Of a stretch of DNA of 64,000 bases, positions 43,519 to 53,039 are shown one piece after another; position 1 is the first letter of the stretch, and every line of letters starts with the position of its first letter. The notes below the pieces were generated by a model that saw nothing but the letters and a program-made list of their open reading frames with translations, did no database searches and was not told the origin of the DNA. The DNA comes from Marinifilum_A sediminis (lineage in GTDB: Bacteria > Bacteroidota > Bacteroidia > Bacteroidales > Marinifilaceae). The position numbers and the translations under genes are program-made. The stretch lies in the NCBI GenBank assembly GCA_947496465.1, contig CANMCX010000002.1:682001-746000 (forward strand), written 5' to 3'.

Positions 43519-44487
43519 TTATGCCAATTGGTGCAAATGAAAATATTTTCGTTTAATAAAAACATAACTCATAGCTAAAATAACCAACGAACCAATAACA
43601 GATACGCCAACAGTCATCACAGAATAATCTGATTTCAATAGATAAATAGCAAATCCATTCATAATCAACTGAATAAGGGCGTAAGCCGTAGACACCATTA
43701 AATGAGGAATTTTTGCCTCATTTGCCAAAATCTGGTACAAATGCTTGCGGTGGGCTTGAAAAATATTTTCCTTCAATATCAAACGATGAATGATGGTTAG
43801 AACAGAATCCACACCATAAACACCCAATAATAAAACCGGAACAAGAGATGGTTCTGTTAATAACAATTTCCCGATCATGAAAAGAAGAATAAATGCCATA
43901 GCAATTGATCCAACATCTCCAGCGAAACATTTGGCTTTTTTCCTGAAATTGTAAAAATTAAAAACCAAAAGACTCAATCCAGTACAGTAAATCAAATCGT
44001 TCTCCAAAAAATTAACATGGTAATTGTTGATCATCCATAATCCACCTAGAACAGATAAACTATACACCCCAGTGATCCCATTGATTCCATCCATAAAATT
44101 ATAAGCATTGGTTATGCCTATAAACAAAATAAAGGCAAGAATAATCCAATACCATGGAAGCTCAAACAATGCCAATTGGTAGAATAACATCCCCATAGAT
44201 AACAAGTGAACAGAGAGTCGTAATTTATTTGACAAAGTCAAAACATCATCCAAAAAGCTAATTAGCGTAATCAAGCTTAAACCAACAAAAAACCAGGAAT
44301 ATTGAAAACCAGAATAAACGAAAAATGATAAAGCACCAAAATAAAAAATAATTCCTCCTCCACGCAAGGTTATCGAGGTGTGAGAACTTCTTTGGTTGGG
44401 TTTGTCAATGATGTTAAAATGATCTGCAAGTTTAAAATAGATTTGTATGATTGAGACTAAAACAATCAGAGTAATGAAATATTGCAT
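43519..44487 (-). CDS. WecA/WbpL-like undecaprenyl-phosphate sugar-1-phosphate transferase
   Basis: This 322-residue polytopic inner-membrane enzyme belongs to the MraY/WecA family, with about 10 helices. Motifs are TLRGGGI near the N-terminus, FLDDVLTLSNKLRL, NAYNFMDGINGITG, CFAGDVGSIAM and the C-terminal AHRKHLYQIL. It starts repeat-unit synthesis by moving a HexNAc-1-phosphate to undecaprenyl phosphate. Closeness to a WbpV-like SDR resembles the WbpV-WbpL pairing of Pseudomonas O-antigen loci, where the first sugar is a FucNAc or QuiNAc-type sugar; that substrate is inference. Confidence 0.9.
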   Translation of the reverse strand: MQYFITLIVLVSIIQIYFKLADHFNIIDKPNQRSSHTSITLRGGGIIFYFGALSFFVYSGFQYSWFFVGLSLITLISFLDDVLTLSNKLRLSVHLLSMGMLFYQLALFELPWYWIILAFILFIGITNAYNFMDGINGITGVYSLSVLGGLWMINNYHVNFLENDLIYCTGLSLLVFNFYNFRKKAKCFAGDVGSIAMAFILLFMIGKLLLTEPSLVPVLLLGVYGVDSVLTIIHRLILKENIFQAHRKHLYQILANEAKIPHLMVSTAYALIQLIMNGFAIYLLKSDYSVMTVGVSVIGSLVILAMSYVFIKRKYFHLHQLA

Positions 44488-44571
44488 TATTGGTATTCTT
44501 TAATTTAATAAATTATTAGTGTTTTGCTTCGAAAGAAGTTTATATCAAAAAAAATTGTTGAACAAATAATT

Positions 44572-45522
44572 CTATTTTGACAAACTAGAAAATGATTCTA
44601 TTGTCTTGATCAAACCTTCCCTTGCAGAAACAGGCAAATTTCTCTCTAATACTTTCTTTATTTTATCGTTTGAAACCACATAATTCTCTGTAAGTTTCAC
44701 TAGGCGTTCTTCCGTCAAAGGAAGTTTTAAGCGAGTTCCAAATTTAGCTAAACGGACTATAAATGTTTCCGGCAAATTCCATATTTTGGATTTCTTACCT
44801 AAAGTATTTGAAATGATAGAGATTAATTCATTGGTCGATAAGGATTCATCATCAGACAACTGATATATACCAGAATCAATATCTCTATTAATGAATTCCT
44901 TAAACACAAAACAAAGATTTTCAACACTCAAAAATGACCTTTTATTCTCAAAAGCACCAAGTGGATATGGAATTCCTGATTTTGCAAAACGATACAACAA
45001 GTTTAAGTTCCCTTTATTACCAGGACCATGTATCATACAAGGGCGCAGAATAAAGAACGATTTTTCAGTTGGCAATTTTTTTGACAGTAAATACTCTTCC
45101 GCTTTTATTTTTGAACGACCATAAGCCGTAATCGGGGCAGGTTTTACTTCCTCTGTTAAAAACGCCCCTTGAACAACATCCGCTACCGCCTTAACTGAAC
45201 TCATTAAAAAAAACTTTGAGCAGTTCGTAGTCAAAAACCAATCGTAAATTTGCTTTGTCAATCCATAGTTAATGTCAAAATAGGCTTGTTCATCAGAAGT
45301 TTTCTTTAAATCATGAGCTTTTCCTGCTAAGTGAATAACAATATCAATATCTCTAATCTCTTCTAAACTATTCCATGAATAAATCTTCTCAACACCTACA
45401 ATTTCTTTAAAGACAATATCCAAACCATATAACTTGAAGACGGATTGGTTATTAAAATATTTAACAAGATTTTGACCTACAAAACCAGAAATACCAGTAA
45501 TTAGTAACTTTTTTTTATTCAT
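44572..45522 (-). CDS. NAD-dependent epimerase/dehydratase (SDR), WbpV-like
   Basis: This 316-residue extended SDR has the Rossmann motif TGISGFVGQNL, the active-site MSSVKAVAD Ser and YGRSKIKAEEYL (YxxxK), plus RPCMIHGPGNKGN. It resembles WbpV/WbjF-type 4-keto reductases acting on UDP-deoxy-HexNAc in O-antigen loci, placed next to the initiating transferase as in those loci. It overlaps the preceding glycosyltransferase gene by 8 bases. A general UDP-sugar 4-epimerase role is the alternative. Confidence 0.8.
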   Translation of the reverse strand: MNKKKLLITGISGFVGQNLVKYFNNQSVFKLYGLDIVFKEIVGVEKIYSWNSLEEIRDIDIVIHLAGKAHDLKKTSDEQAYFDINYGLTKQIYDWFLTTNCSKFFLMSSVKAVADVVQGAFLTEEVKPAPITAYGRSKIKAEEYLLSKKLPTEKSFFILRPCMIHGPGNKGNLNLLYRFAKSGIPYPLGAFENKRSFLSVENLCFVFKEFINRDIDSGIYQLSDDESLSTNELISIISNTLGKKSKIWNLPETFIVRLAKFGTRLKLPLTEERLVKLTENYVVSNDKIKKVLERNLPVSAREGLIKTIESFSSLSK

Positions 45523-46627
45523 ACAAACCTATTGTTTTATCAATTACTGTATTTATAGAAAAATCTCTCTCGGCAAGCTTCCTTGAAGATAATCCCATAG
45601 ATTCTCGTAAGGTAGAATCCATTAATAATTGCAAAATACGCTTTGCTAACAAGTCCACGTTTTTCATAGGAATTAAATATCCATTAACGCCCTCTCCTAC
45701 GCACTCTTTGCAGCCAGGAGCATTTGTTGTAACAATAGGACGCCCAATAGCACAAGCCTCAATAAGAGACTTAGGCAAACCTTCTCTATAAGATGGTAAT
45801 ACGACAATATCGGCTTTAATATATTCGGAAATCATATCACTATTATATCCCTTCCATTCAACACCACAATCCCTTTCCCAATCTCTTAGCTGACGGCTTG
45901 AAACACTACTTCGGTTTTGAGAGTCATTGTCACCTACTAAAATAAATCTAACATCAGATGTATGCTCTCTAACTTTTTTAGCTGCTAAACAAAATTCTTC
46001 AACACCTTTTGTGTATAGCATGCGAGCAGGAAACAGAACAGTTAAATAATCCTTACTAATAGGAGACATATATTTATAAGTATTGGAAATATCAACACCA
46101 GATCCTTTGATAAGACATACAGCAGATTTATTATTCAAAATCCCCATATCATTAAACACTTTTAAATCATCTGGATTTTGAAATATTGTTTTAGTTTTAT
46201 TATGGAAACCAAATCTCAATATTCTTGAAAAGATACGCTGTTTAAATGTCACCTTATCCGTTGTAAAAACATATCCTAAGCCACTCACTGCATTTATAGT
46301 AATACAATTTCGCAAAAATCGTGTGGCAATACCTCCATAACAGCATGTTTTTAAAGCGACGTTATGCACCACATCAGGTTTATGTTTCAATATCAACTTA
46401 AATATAGAAACAAATGTTCTTAACTCATTAAAAGGATTAGTGCCTGATCGTTGTAATGGTATTGGAATATAATTTAAACCACGCGCTTTTATCTCATTTC
46501 CTTTACCCGTCTCCCCTGCTAATATGGTTACTTCATAGCCTTTCGATTTAGCAGCCAAAGCAATAGGCAAACGATGGGATAAGAAAAACCAATCAACATT
46601 TACAATTATAAATAAACTTTTTCCCAT
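45515..46627 (-). CDS. GT4-family glycosyltransferase
   Basis: This 370-residue GT-B protein has an N-terminal domain with FFLSHRLPIALAAKSKGYEV and HNVALKTCCYGG, and a C-terminal donor domain with LFPARMLYTKGVEEF and the EX7E-type segment YREGLPKSLIEACAIGRPIV. It resembles PglA/CapM-type HexNAc transferases that extend undecaprenyl-linked sugars. It would add one sugar to the repeat unit. The sugar is not readable from sequence; its place next to the SDR and WecA-like genes suggests an early step. Confidence 0.87.
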   Translation of the reverse strand: MGKSLFIIVNVDWFFLSHRLPIALAAKSKGYEVTILAGETGKGNEIKARGLNYIPIPLQRSGTNPFNELRTFVSIFKLILKHKPDVVHNVALKTCCYGGIATRFLRNCITINAVSGLGYVFTTDKVTFKQRIFSRILRFGFHNKTKTIFQNPDDLKVFNDMGILNNKSAVCLIKGSGVDISNTYKYMSPISKDYLTVLFPARMLYTKGVEEFCLAAKKVREHTSDVRFILVGDNDSQNRSSVSSRQLRDWERDCGVEWKGYNSDMISEYIKADIVVLPSYREGLPKSLIEACAIGRPIVTTNAPGCKECVGEGVNGYLIPMKNVDLLAKRILQLLMDSTLRESMGLSSRKLAERDFSINTVIDKTIGLYE

Positions 46628-46691
46628 TATAATAATATCATCTTTATAATTTTTTTAAACAAAAGGATAAATCACAGTACACACTTAAATT

Positions 46692-47450
46692 CTATTTAAC
46701 TCCTTTGCTTCTATACTTTATATATTCCCAAAATGTAGGATGGGAATAAATTACTGAATCAACATCGTCTTTATGCACAAATTTGATATTCTTTTCCTGA
46801 ATATCAGTAAGTGCACATTTTATTAGTGGAACAGCCTTAGCAATTTGTAAATATGGATAGGTATTAAAATTATCATCTGATGTAACCTCAATAACATCTT
46901 GATATAAGACTCCTCCCGTGTCGATACCTTCGTCAACCATATGTACAGTTACTCCACAATTGCCTTTATCACCGTTAACTAAGGCCCAATATCCACCATG
47001 AACACCTCTATATTCCGGAGTTATTCCTGTATGAGTATTAATAAAAATTGCTTTTGTGCAAGACAATACTTTCTTCGATATTATTCTAGTTCCATTTACT
47101 ATTACTACATCAGGTTGCTCTTCAATTAATATTTTTATTGTATCATTATCATTAATTGAGTCTACTTTTACAAATAAATCAGTAGGATAATTGTCCACTG
47201 ATAATCCATAGTTTCGTTTAATTTCCTCAATTCTACAAGATGAACCAAAAAGAATAAATTTATTGTAAATAGAAAATAATATTTGACCTATTACTTTAAT
47301 AAATCCTAATTTTTTAATCCTCCTTTTCAAAAATATGTTTTTAGGAACAGCTGTATCTTCAACAATTTTACTTATCTCAAAAACATTTTCCAATGCGTTA
47401 TAAACTATTTTAGAAGAATCACCATCTCCCACTAGCATTAGTATTTTCAT
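46692..47450 (-). CDS. Formyltransferase-family protein (probable sugar N-formyltransferase)
   Basis: This 252-residue protein has the formyltransferase core: VIVNGTRII, the catalytic Asn-His-Asp set in INTHTGITPEYRG and VHMVDEGIDTGGVL. Such enzymes use N10-formyl-tetrahydrofolate to formylate a free amine on a nucleotide sugar. The frame is open upstream to a TTG at 47462 that overlaps the deacetylase. The ATG at 47450, one base after the deacetylase stop (TAATATG), is the better start and implies coupled translation. No aminotransferase is in view, so the amine may come from the deacetylase. Confidence 0.83.
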   Translation of the reverse strand: MKILMLVGDGDSSKIVYNALENVFEISKIVEDTAVPKNIFLKRRIKKLGFIKVIGQILFSIYNKFILFGSSCRIEEIKRNYGLSVDNYPTDLFVKVDSINDNDTIKILIEEQPDVVIVNGTRIISKKVLSCTKAIFINTHTGITPEYRGVHGGYWALVNGDKGNCGVTVHMVDEGIDTGGVLYQDVIEVTSDDNFNTYPYLQIAKAVPLIKCALTDIQEKNIKFVHKDDVDSVIYSHPTFWEYIKYRSKGVK

Positions 47451-47451
47451 A

Positions 47452-48405
47452 TTATTTTTCAAGACAAACTTCCCCCATATTTAACGATACCATATTATAT
47501 TTTTCGTTAAGATCAACATAATGAAGTAATATTTTTTCTAAAAAAACAAAATTAGCGTCCATATTCATTCCGAAATTATGAGGGTGCCACCACAAATGAA
47601 ACAATTCATTTTTTCTTGCTGCGTTAGTCATTTGTCGTTTTATCCTCCTCAATCTTATTTTTTCTAAAAAGAATAATTTATTTGATACAGGTCTTAAAAA
47701 ACGACTAGATGGAATATTTAAAGGACCTTCATTTTTTTTCTTTTCTAATTGACAGGTATTGTAACCAGTAATATTTATGTAAGAATCTATTAATCTGAAA
47801 ATTCTCTTTAAAACATTATTCATTCTACTATTATATAACCAATTATCCTCATTACCCCTATAAGAAGAAATATTCATTTTTCTAAGAACATCTATATAAT
47901 CACAATTAACCTGGTTTCTAGGCAAAACAATACTTTTAATATCAATATTATATTTGCGCTTCACCCAATCAATATTAGCTCCCAAATCCGCTTTAAATGT
48001 ATTTTTATCTTGCCCCGCCTCCAAACAATAATAATGTGAAAAAGTATGAGATGCTACCTCCTGATAATCGGTATTTATTATTTCTTTAATTATTTCATTT
48101 GCAAAATGATACTTATATAGTAAATCATTTCCTTTGGCATAAGAATAAGGATCTAGACATTTATTATAGTAAAGTGGAAGCACATGAGGTATATTTTCAA
48201 TTAATTCTTTTTTATTATCAAATAGTAAAAAACCGACCGTTGCCCAAGTCGTATGAATTTTATATTTACTAAATAAATTCAAAAGTCTAAAGCAAATAGT
48301 ATCAACATTATCTAAATTAGTTTTATAGTCTGATATTTTACTGTGATCACGTATCCCCCAATATTTTTCAAAATCAAGAGAAATTACAAATTTTCCATTC
48401 TTCAT
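47452..48405 (-). CDS. NodB-like polysaccharide deacetylase family protein
   Basis: This 317-residue protein has NodB-homology features: an Asp motif SLDFEKYWG at the start, the zinc HxxxH motif ASHTFSHYYC, LPRNQVNCDY (motif 3) and HLWWHPHNF near the end. Members remove N-acetyl groups from amino sugars, in the cytoplasm or outside. No signal peptide is visible, so it should act on a cytoplasmic nucleotide- or lipid-linked sugar. It is immediately followed by the formyltransferase gene. Confidence 0.85.
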   Translation of the reverse strand: MKNGKFVISLDFEKYWGIRDHSKISDYKTNLDNVDTICFRLLNLFSKYKIHTTWATVGFLLFDNKKELIENIPHVLPLYYNKCLDPYSYAKGNDLLYKYHFANEIIKEIINTDYQEVASHTFSHYYCLEAGQDKNTFKADLGANIDWVKRKYNIDIKSIVLPRNQVNCDYIDVLRKMNISSYRGNEDNWLYNSRMNNVLKRIFRLIDSYINITGYNTCQLEKKKNEGPLNIPSSRFLRPVSNKLFFLEKIRLRRIKRQMTNAARKNELFHLWWHPHNFGMNMDANFVFLEKILLHYVDLNEKYNMVSLNMGEVCLEK

Positions 48406-48488
48406 TTAAACATACCTATTTAGCTACATACCATTAAAAACAATTATTAATCATACAATTCCATTTCAACCACAATCATAAAAAGTAA

Positions 48489-49670
48489 TTAATTGTGTAA
48501 CTTATCAATAAAGAATCTGAACTCTGTCTCATAAGCTTCATAGTGGAACTTATCAAAATCCGAGCACGTGTTTTTCATTTCTAATATTTTTCCCTTATCC
48601 TGATTGATTGCATTTGCTAAAGATTCATCTAATTTTTCATCAGAACAAATTGACAATAAATAACCAATCTCTCCAATGCTAAAATATTCACAGATATTAC
48701 TCGAGTCATTTGTTAGTACTGGAGTACCACAAGCAATAGATTCTACAAATTTAGTTGGAAATCCAGCTGAATTTAACAAATTATTACTCCTCAAAAAAAT
48801 AGTATAATCTGATTTTTTTATTTTAGATATAACTTCACCATGCGATTTTCTCCCTTCGAAAAATATATTTTCTTTAATATTTTCAGGAATTGAATCCAAT
48901 CCAAAATATTCTATATACTCAGATTGAGTCAATCCTATCATCGTAAATTTAAAATCTCTTACACGATTTTTAATTCTAGCTAAAGCCAATAAAATAAAAT
49001 CTAGTCTATCCTTTTGTCCATGAGAAAGTGAACCAACATAAATTAATTCACAAAGCTTGGTTGGCTTAAAATCAACAGTTTCCCATTTTTTATTTTTTTT
49101 ATCCACAAGAGGAGGTAACCTTACTACGCACTCCTTTTTATAAAAATCCTGAAGATACTGACTAATAGCTATAACGCCATCTACTTGCCTATGCAAATAA
49201 TGCATTCTAACATACGAATCAAAACCTTTGATAATTTTAAAAAACAAATTACCTTCAGGGAAATACCATTCAGTAACATCCGTAATTAGTTTAATGTTAT
49301 TGTATTTACAATATTTTATTAATTTCCATAAAGAAACTGCTGGATAATTATATGCAACAATAATATCAACATTATTATTTAATTCAGTCCTAATTGTCTC
49401 TTTAATAAACTTTATACTTGTAATAAAATTGAACCATTCTTGTTTTGAATTAGGATATTTTTGTGATTTTGATTTGTATTCTAGACCTTCGAATATTTCA
49501 GCCTTAAACAATTTATTATGGCATTCATCAGTCTTTTCCACATCAATATAAAAAATCTCATAACCTAATTTAGAAAATAATTTTCCATTGTTAATTACCC
49601 TTTGAGCGGCAGCATTTTTATCAGGTAAGTTAAACCCTCCAACATATAATACAGATTTGTCCTTTTTCAT
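48489..49670 (-). CDS. GT4-family glycosyltransferase
   Basis: This 393-residue GT-B protein begins VLYVGGFNLPDKNAAAQRV, an acceptor-domain start typical of GT4 enzymes. It has a donor domain with LIYVGSLSHGQKDRLDF and SAGFPTKFVESIACGTPVL. It is the first gene after fnlC and so occupies the position of the fucosaminyltransferase (WbuB/WbjE) in known FucNAc loci, but sequence similarity to those is not obvious. It would add one sugar of the repeat unit. Confidence 0.84.
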   Translation of the reverse strand: MKKDKSVLYVGGFNLPDKNAAAQRVINNGKLFSKLGYEIFYIDVEKTDECHNKLFKAEIFEGLEYKSKSQKYPNSKQEWFNFITSIKFIKETIRTELNNNVDIIVAYNYPAVSLWKLIKYCKYNNIKLITDVTEWYFPEGNLFFKIIKGFDSYVRMHYLHRQVDGVIAISQYLQDFYKKECVVRLPPLVDKKNKKWETVDFKPTKLCELIYVGSLSHGQKDRLDFILLALARIKNRVRDFKFTMIGLTQSEYIEYFGLDSIPENIKENIFFEGRKSHGEVISKIKKSDYTIFLRSNNLLNSAGFPTKFVESIACGTPVLTNDSSNICEYFSIGEIGYLLSICSDEKLDESLANAINQDKGKILEMKNTCSDFDKFHYEAYETEFRFFIDKLHN

Positions 49671-49673
49671 AAA

Positions 49674-50816
49674 CTACTTATTTTCACTCCAAACTATTCT
49701 ATTGATATAATCCGTATAGGATAAAATGATTCTTACTACTTTATCCGAAACATTTGGCATAGAATAATCGGACACAGGTCTTAGGTCTCGTTCATTACCT
49801 CTTTTTTGGGTATCAATTATAGACAAGCCCTGCATGATTCGTTCGGGATTTAATCCAACCATCATAACCGAAGCTTCTTCCATCGCTTCAGGACGTTCGT
49901 GAGCCTCACGAATGTTCAAAGCAGGAAAATTCATAATAGAAGATTCCTCAGAAATGGTTCCACTATCCGAAAGGACTGCCTTAGCATTCTTCTGCAAATG
50001 ATTGTAATCGTGAAAACCCAACGGCTTCATCAATTGGATCAAAGTATTAAACTCAACACCGGTTTCGTTAATTTTATTCCGAGTACGCGGGTGAGTGGAA
50101 ACAATAATTGGCAATTGATATTTATCAGCAACAGCATTTAGGGTTTCCACTAATTTCAGAAAGTTATCGGAATTGATGTTCTCCTCACGATGAGCGGAAA
50201 CTAAAAAATATTCTCCTTCTTTTAATTTTAATCTTGACAACACATCCGATTTATCTATTTGCTCTTGATAAGCATGAACGACTTCATAAATAGGTGAACC
50301 CGTTTTAATAACACGATCTGCTGACAAACCTTCTCGTAACAAATATTCACGTGCAATAGAACTATAAGTTAAATTAATATCTGAAATATGATCTACAATC
50401 TTACGATTGGTTTCCTCAGGTACTCTCTGATCAAAACAACGATTTCCTGCTTCCATGTGGAAAATTGGAATTTTACGTTTCTTAGCAGCAATGGCACACA
50501 AACATGAATTTGTATCTCCTAAAACTAAAAAAGCATCTGGTTGAATTTCTTCCAATACCGGATCAATATTCATTAATATTTTACCGGCAGTAACTGTAGC
50601 ATTCCCTCCTGCGGCATTTAGAAAACGATCCGGTTTCCTCAGTCCCAAATTTTGAAAAAAGACCTCATTCAGCTCATAGTCATAATTCTGACCTGTATGT
50701 ACCAATATATGCTCAATACTTGCAGTAGCATCCAATTTTAACAACACTCTTGACAAACGGATAATTTCCGGACGAGTTCCTACTACTGTAACAACTTTCA
50801 ATTTATTCATTTCCAT
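49674..50816 (-). CDS. fnlC: UDP-HexNAc C2-epimerase for UDP-L-FucNAc synthesis (FnlC/WbjD/CapG-like)
   Basis: This 380-residue cytoplasmic enzyme of the non-hydrolysing UDP-GlcNAc 2-epimerase family has VVGTRPEIIRLSRV at the start, HTGQNYDYE, LGDTNSCL, HMEAGNRCFDQRVPEE and SDSGTISEESS. The RCFDQRVPEE wording is that of the FnlC/WbjD/CapG branch, which makes UDP-L-FucNAc from the talo-configured intermediate. It directly follows fnlB in the operon. Two Mets (1 and 3) are possible starts. Confidence 0.92.
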   Translation of the reverse strand: MEMNKLKVVTVVGTRPEIIRLSRVLLKLDATASIEHILVHTGQNYDYELNEVFFQNLGLRKPDRFLNAAGGNATVTAGKILMNIDPVLEEIQPDAFLVLGDTNSCLCAIAAKKRKIPIFHMEAGNRCFDQRVPEETNRKIVDHISDINLTYSSIAREYLLREGLSADRVIKTGSPIYEVVHAYQEQIDKSDVLSRLKLKEGEYFLVSAHREENINSDNFLKLVETLNAVADKYQLPIIVSTHPRTRNKINETGVEFNTLIQLMKPLGFHDYNHLQKNAKAVLSDSGTISEESSIMNFPALNIREAHERPEAMEEASVMMVGLNPERIMQGLSIIDTQKRGNERDLRPVSDYSMPNVSDKVVRIILSYTDYINRIVWSENK

Positions 50817-50847
50817 TCTTTTTTTTAAACCGACATAGAGAAGTCAA

Positions 50848-51990
50848 TTACACCTCCAAATAAAATGTATCAGGAGATTTCGGATCAAATGGCTCGTTTA
50901 CCCACATCACCGTAACCATATCAGACTCTCCTAAATTTTCAATATTGTGTGTATACCCAACAGGTATATCCACTACCTCTAACTTATCTCCAGATACAAA
51001 ATACTCATGTATCTGCTTTTCATCTATTTTTCGGAAGCGGATCACACCTTTACCACTAACTACCAAAAACTTTTCATTTTTAGTATGATGCCAGTGATTC
51101 CCTTTCACAATTCCTGGTTTCGAAATATTTACAGAAACCTGTCCCCTGTCCTCACTTCTTAATATTTCTGTGAACGAACCGCGGTTGTCCACATTCATTT
51201 TTAACGGATAAGAGAACTCTTCAGTAGGGAGATAGCTTAGATAAGTAGAGTATAATTTTTTGGCAAAAGAATCATTCATATTTGCCACGGACAGATCATT
51301 ACGGCTATTTTTAAAGGAGTGTAGCAAATCAACAATCTCTCCCAAGCATACTGAATGTGTAACAGGTACAATACAAAACTCACCATCTCTAGTTTCTTTA
51401 CCTTCCAAAGCGTGAATTAATTCCTTAATCAAATCATCGATATATACCAAAGTCATTTGATATGATCTATCCGAGACGGTAATTTCCAAACCGTGCGCTA
51501 TATTGTGACAAAATGTAGCAACAGCAGAGTTGTAATTAGGCTTACACCATTTTCCAAATACATTTGGAAAGCGATATACCAATACTTTAGCTCCTGTTTC
51601 ATTAGCGTATTGGAATATTACATCCTCACCAGCTTTTTTTGATTTGCCATAAGGATTATCTATTGCTGCCTGAGTAGATGAAGAAATCATTACCGGACAA
51701 ACATTTTTATGCTTTTTTAAAGAATTCAATAGCTGGCTCGCAAAGTCACAATTGCCCACCATAAATTCAGTTTCATTCACTGGACGATTAATACCTGCCA
51801 AATTAAAAATGAAAGTAGCCTCCTTGCAATATTGATCCAATAGTTTTTCATCAGTATCAATATCACACTCCAACAGTTCGAAATTTGGATCAAGAGTATA
51901 GGTTTTATCCTTTCCTTCCTGAATATTTTTCAATTGAGCAATTAAATTTTTACCAATAAACCCCTTCGCTCCTGTTATTAAAATCTTCAT
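50848..51990 (-). CDS. fnlB: UDP-sugar reductase/epimerase FnlB/WbjC/CapF-like
   Basis: This 380-residue two-domain enzyme has an SDR reductase domain (about 1-250; TGAKGFIGKNL, NPYGKSKKAGED as YxxxK) and a C-terminal cupin (about 265-380; GNHWHHTKNEKFLVVSGKG) that carries the C3-epimerase site in CapF. It converts the 4-keto product of FnlA to the next L-sugar on the path to UDP-L-FucNAc. It lies between fnlA and fnlC in the usual order. Confidence 0.93.
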   Translation of the reverse strand: MKILITGAKGFIGKNLIAQLKNIQEGKDKTYTLDPNFELLECDIDTDEKLLDQYCKEATFIFNLAGINRPVNETEFMVGNCDFASQLLNSLKKHKNVCPVMISSSTQAAIDNPYGKSKKAGEDVIFQYANETGAKVLVYRFPNVFGKWCKPNYNSAVATFCHNIAHGLEITVSDRSYQMTLVYIDDLIKELIHALEGKETRDGEFCIVPVTHSVCLGEIVDLLHSFKNSRNDLSVANMNDSFAKKLYSTYLSYLPTEEFSYPLKMNVDNRGSFTEILRSEDRGQVSVNISKPGIVKGNHWHHTKNEKFLVVSGKGVIRFRKIDEKQIHEYFVSGDKLEVVDIPVGYTHNIENLGESDMVTVMWVNEPFDPKSPDTFYLEV

Positions 51991-52001
51991 AGTATCTTGA
52001 A

Positions 52002-53039
52002 TTAAATTTTTACAGGCTCACTCTTCTCATCCTGTATGTCCTCACAAATAAAATCTAATTTTAACAGCAAGTTTTTCATACCTTCCACATCTAAAGCACT
52101 GGTATTATGGGAATGATAATCTACAATTTTAGATAACTCTTCGTCTCCTTCCTTGAAATATTTATCGTAGTTTAAATCACGTGTATCGCAAGGAATTCGA
52201 AAATAGTTTCCCATATCTATAGATTTCGCCATTTCTTCTCGAGTCACTAAAGTTTCATATAACTTTTCACCATGACGAGTTCCAATTGTCTTCACCTCCG
52301 TATCTGCATTGTATAACTGCTTCAAGGCTTCCGCTAATACAGATAAGGTTGCAGCGGGAGCTTTCTGTACAAACAAATCGCCATTCTCCCCATTTTGAAA
52401 TGCATAAATAACCAAATCAACAGCATCATTCAAAGTCATCATGAAACGAGTCATGTTAGGATCTGTAATTGTAATTGAGTTTCCATCTTTGATTTGATCC
52501 ACCCATAATGGAATCACAGAACCTCTACTTGCCATTACATTACCATAACGAGTACAACAAATAGTTGTTTTTGCATCAGTTCCCAATGCTCTCCCGCTAG
52601 CAATGGCTACCTTCTCCATCATAGCTTTACTAATTCCCATCGCATTAATAGGATAAGCCGCTTTATCTGTTGATAAAACCACCACATTTTTCACCCCATA
52701 TGCAATAGCTGACTGAATTACGTTATCGGTTCCTTCAACATTTGTTTTAACTGCTTGCATAGGGAAGAACTCACAAGATGGAACTTGTTTCAATGCAGCT
52801 GCTGCAAATACATAATCCACACCTATCATTGCCAAGTCAACCGAACGACGATCTCTAACGTCTCCTATATAAAACTTCACCTTGGGATTTTTTAGTCTAT
52901 GACGCATATCATCCTGCTTTTTCTCATCACGTGAGAAAATTCGAATTTCTTTTATATCTGAATCTAGAAATCGACTTAAGACTGCGTTACCAAATGAACC
53001 AGTACCTCCAGTTATTAATAATGTTTTATTTTTAAACAT
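52002..53039 (-). CDS. fnlA: UDP-GlcNAc 4,6-dehydratase (5-inverting), FnlA/WbjB/CapE-like
   Basis: This 345-residue extended SDR catalyses the first committed step to UDP-L-FucNAc. Motifs are LITGGTGSFGNAVL (NAD site), IGDVRDRRSVDLAM, LSTDKAAYPINAMGISKAMMEK (the K..M-K variant of the YxxxK helix found in this group) and RYGNVMASRGSVIPLW. Its start overlaps the GT8 gene stop by 8 bases. With fnlB and fnlC it forms a complete set. Confidence 0.94.
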   Translation of the reverse strand: MFKNKTLLITGGTGSFGNAVLSRFLDSDIKEIRIFSRDEKKQDDMRHRLKNPKVKFYIGDVRDRRSVDLAMIGVDYVFAAAALKQVPSCEFFPMQAVKTNVEGTDNVIQSAIAYGVKNVVVLSTDKAAYPINAMGISKAMMEKVAIASGRALGTDAKTTICCTRYGNVMASRGSVIPLWVDQIKDGNSITITDPNMTRFMMTLNDAVDLVIYAFQNGENGDLFVQKAPAATLSVLAEALKQLYNADTEVKTIGTRHGEKLYETLVTREEMAKSIDMGNYFRIPCDTRDLNYDKYFKEGDEELSKIVDYHSHNTSALDVEGMKNLLLKLDFICEDIQDEKSEPVKI

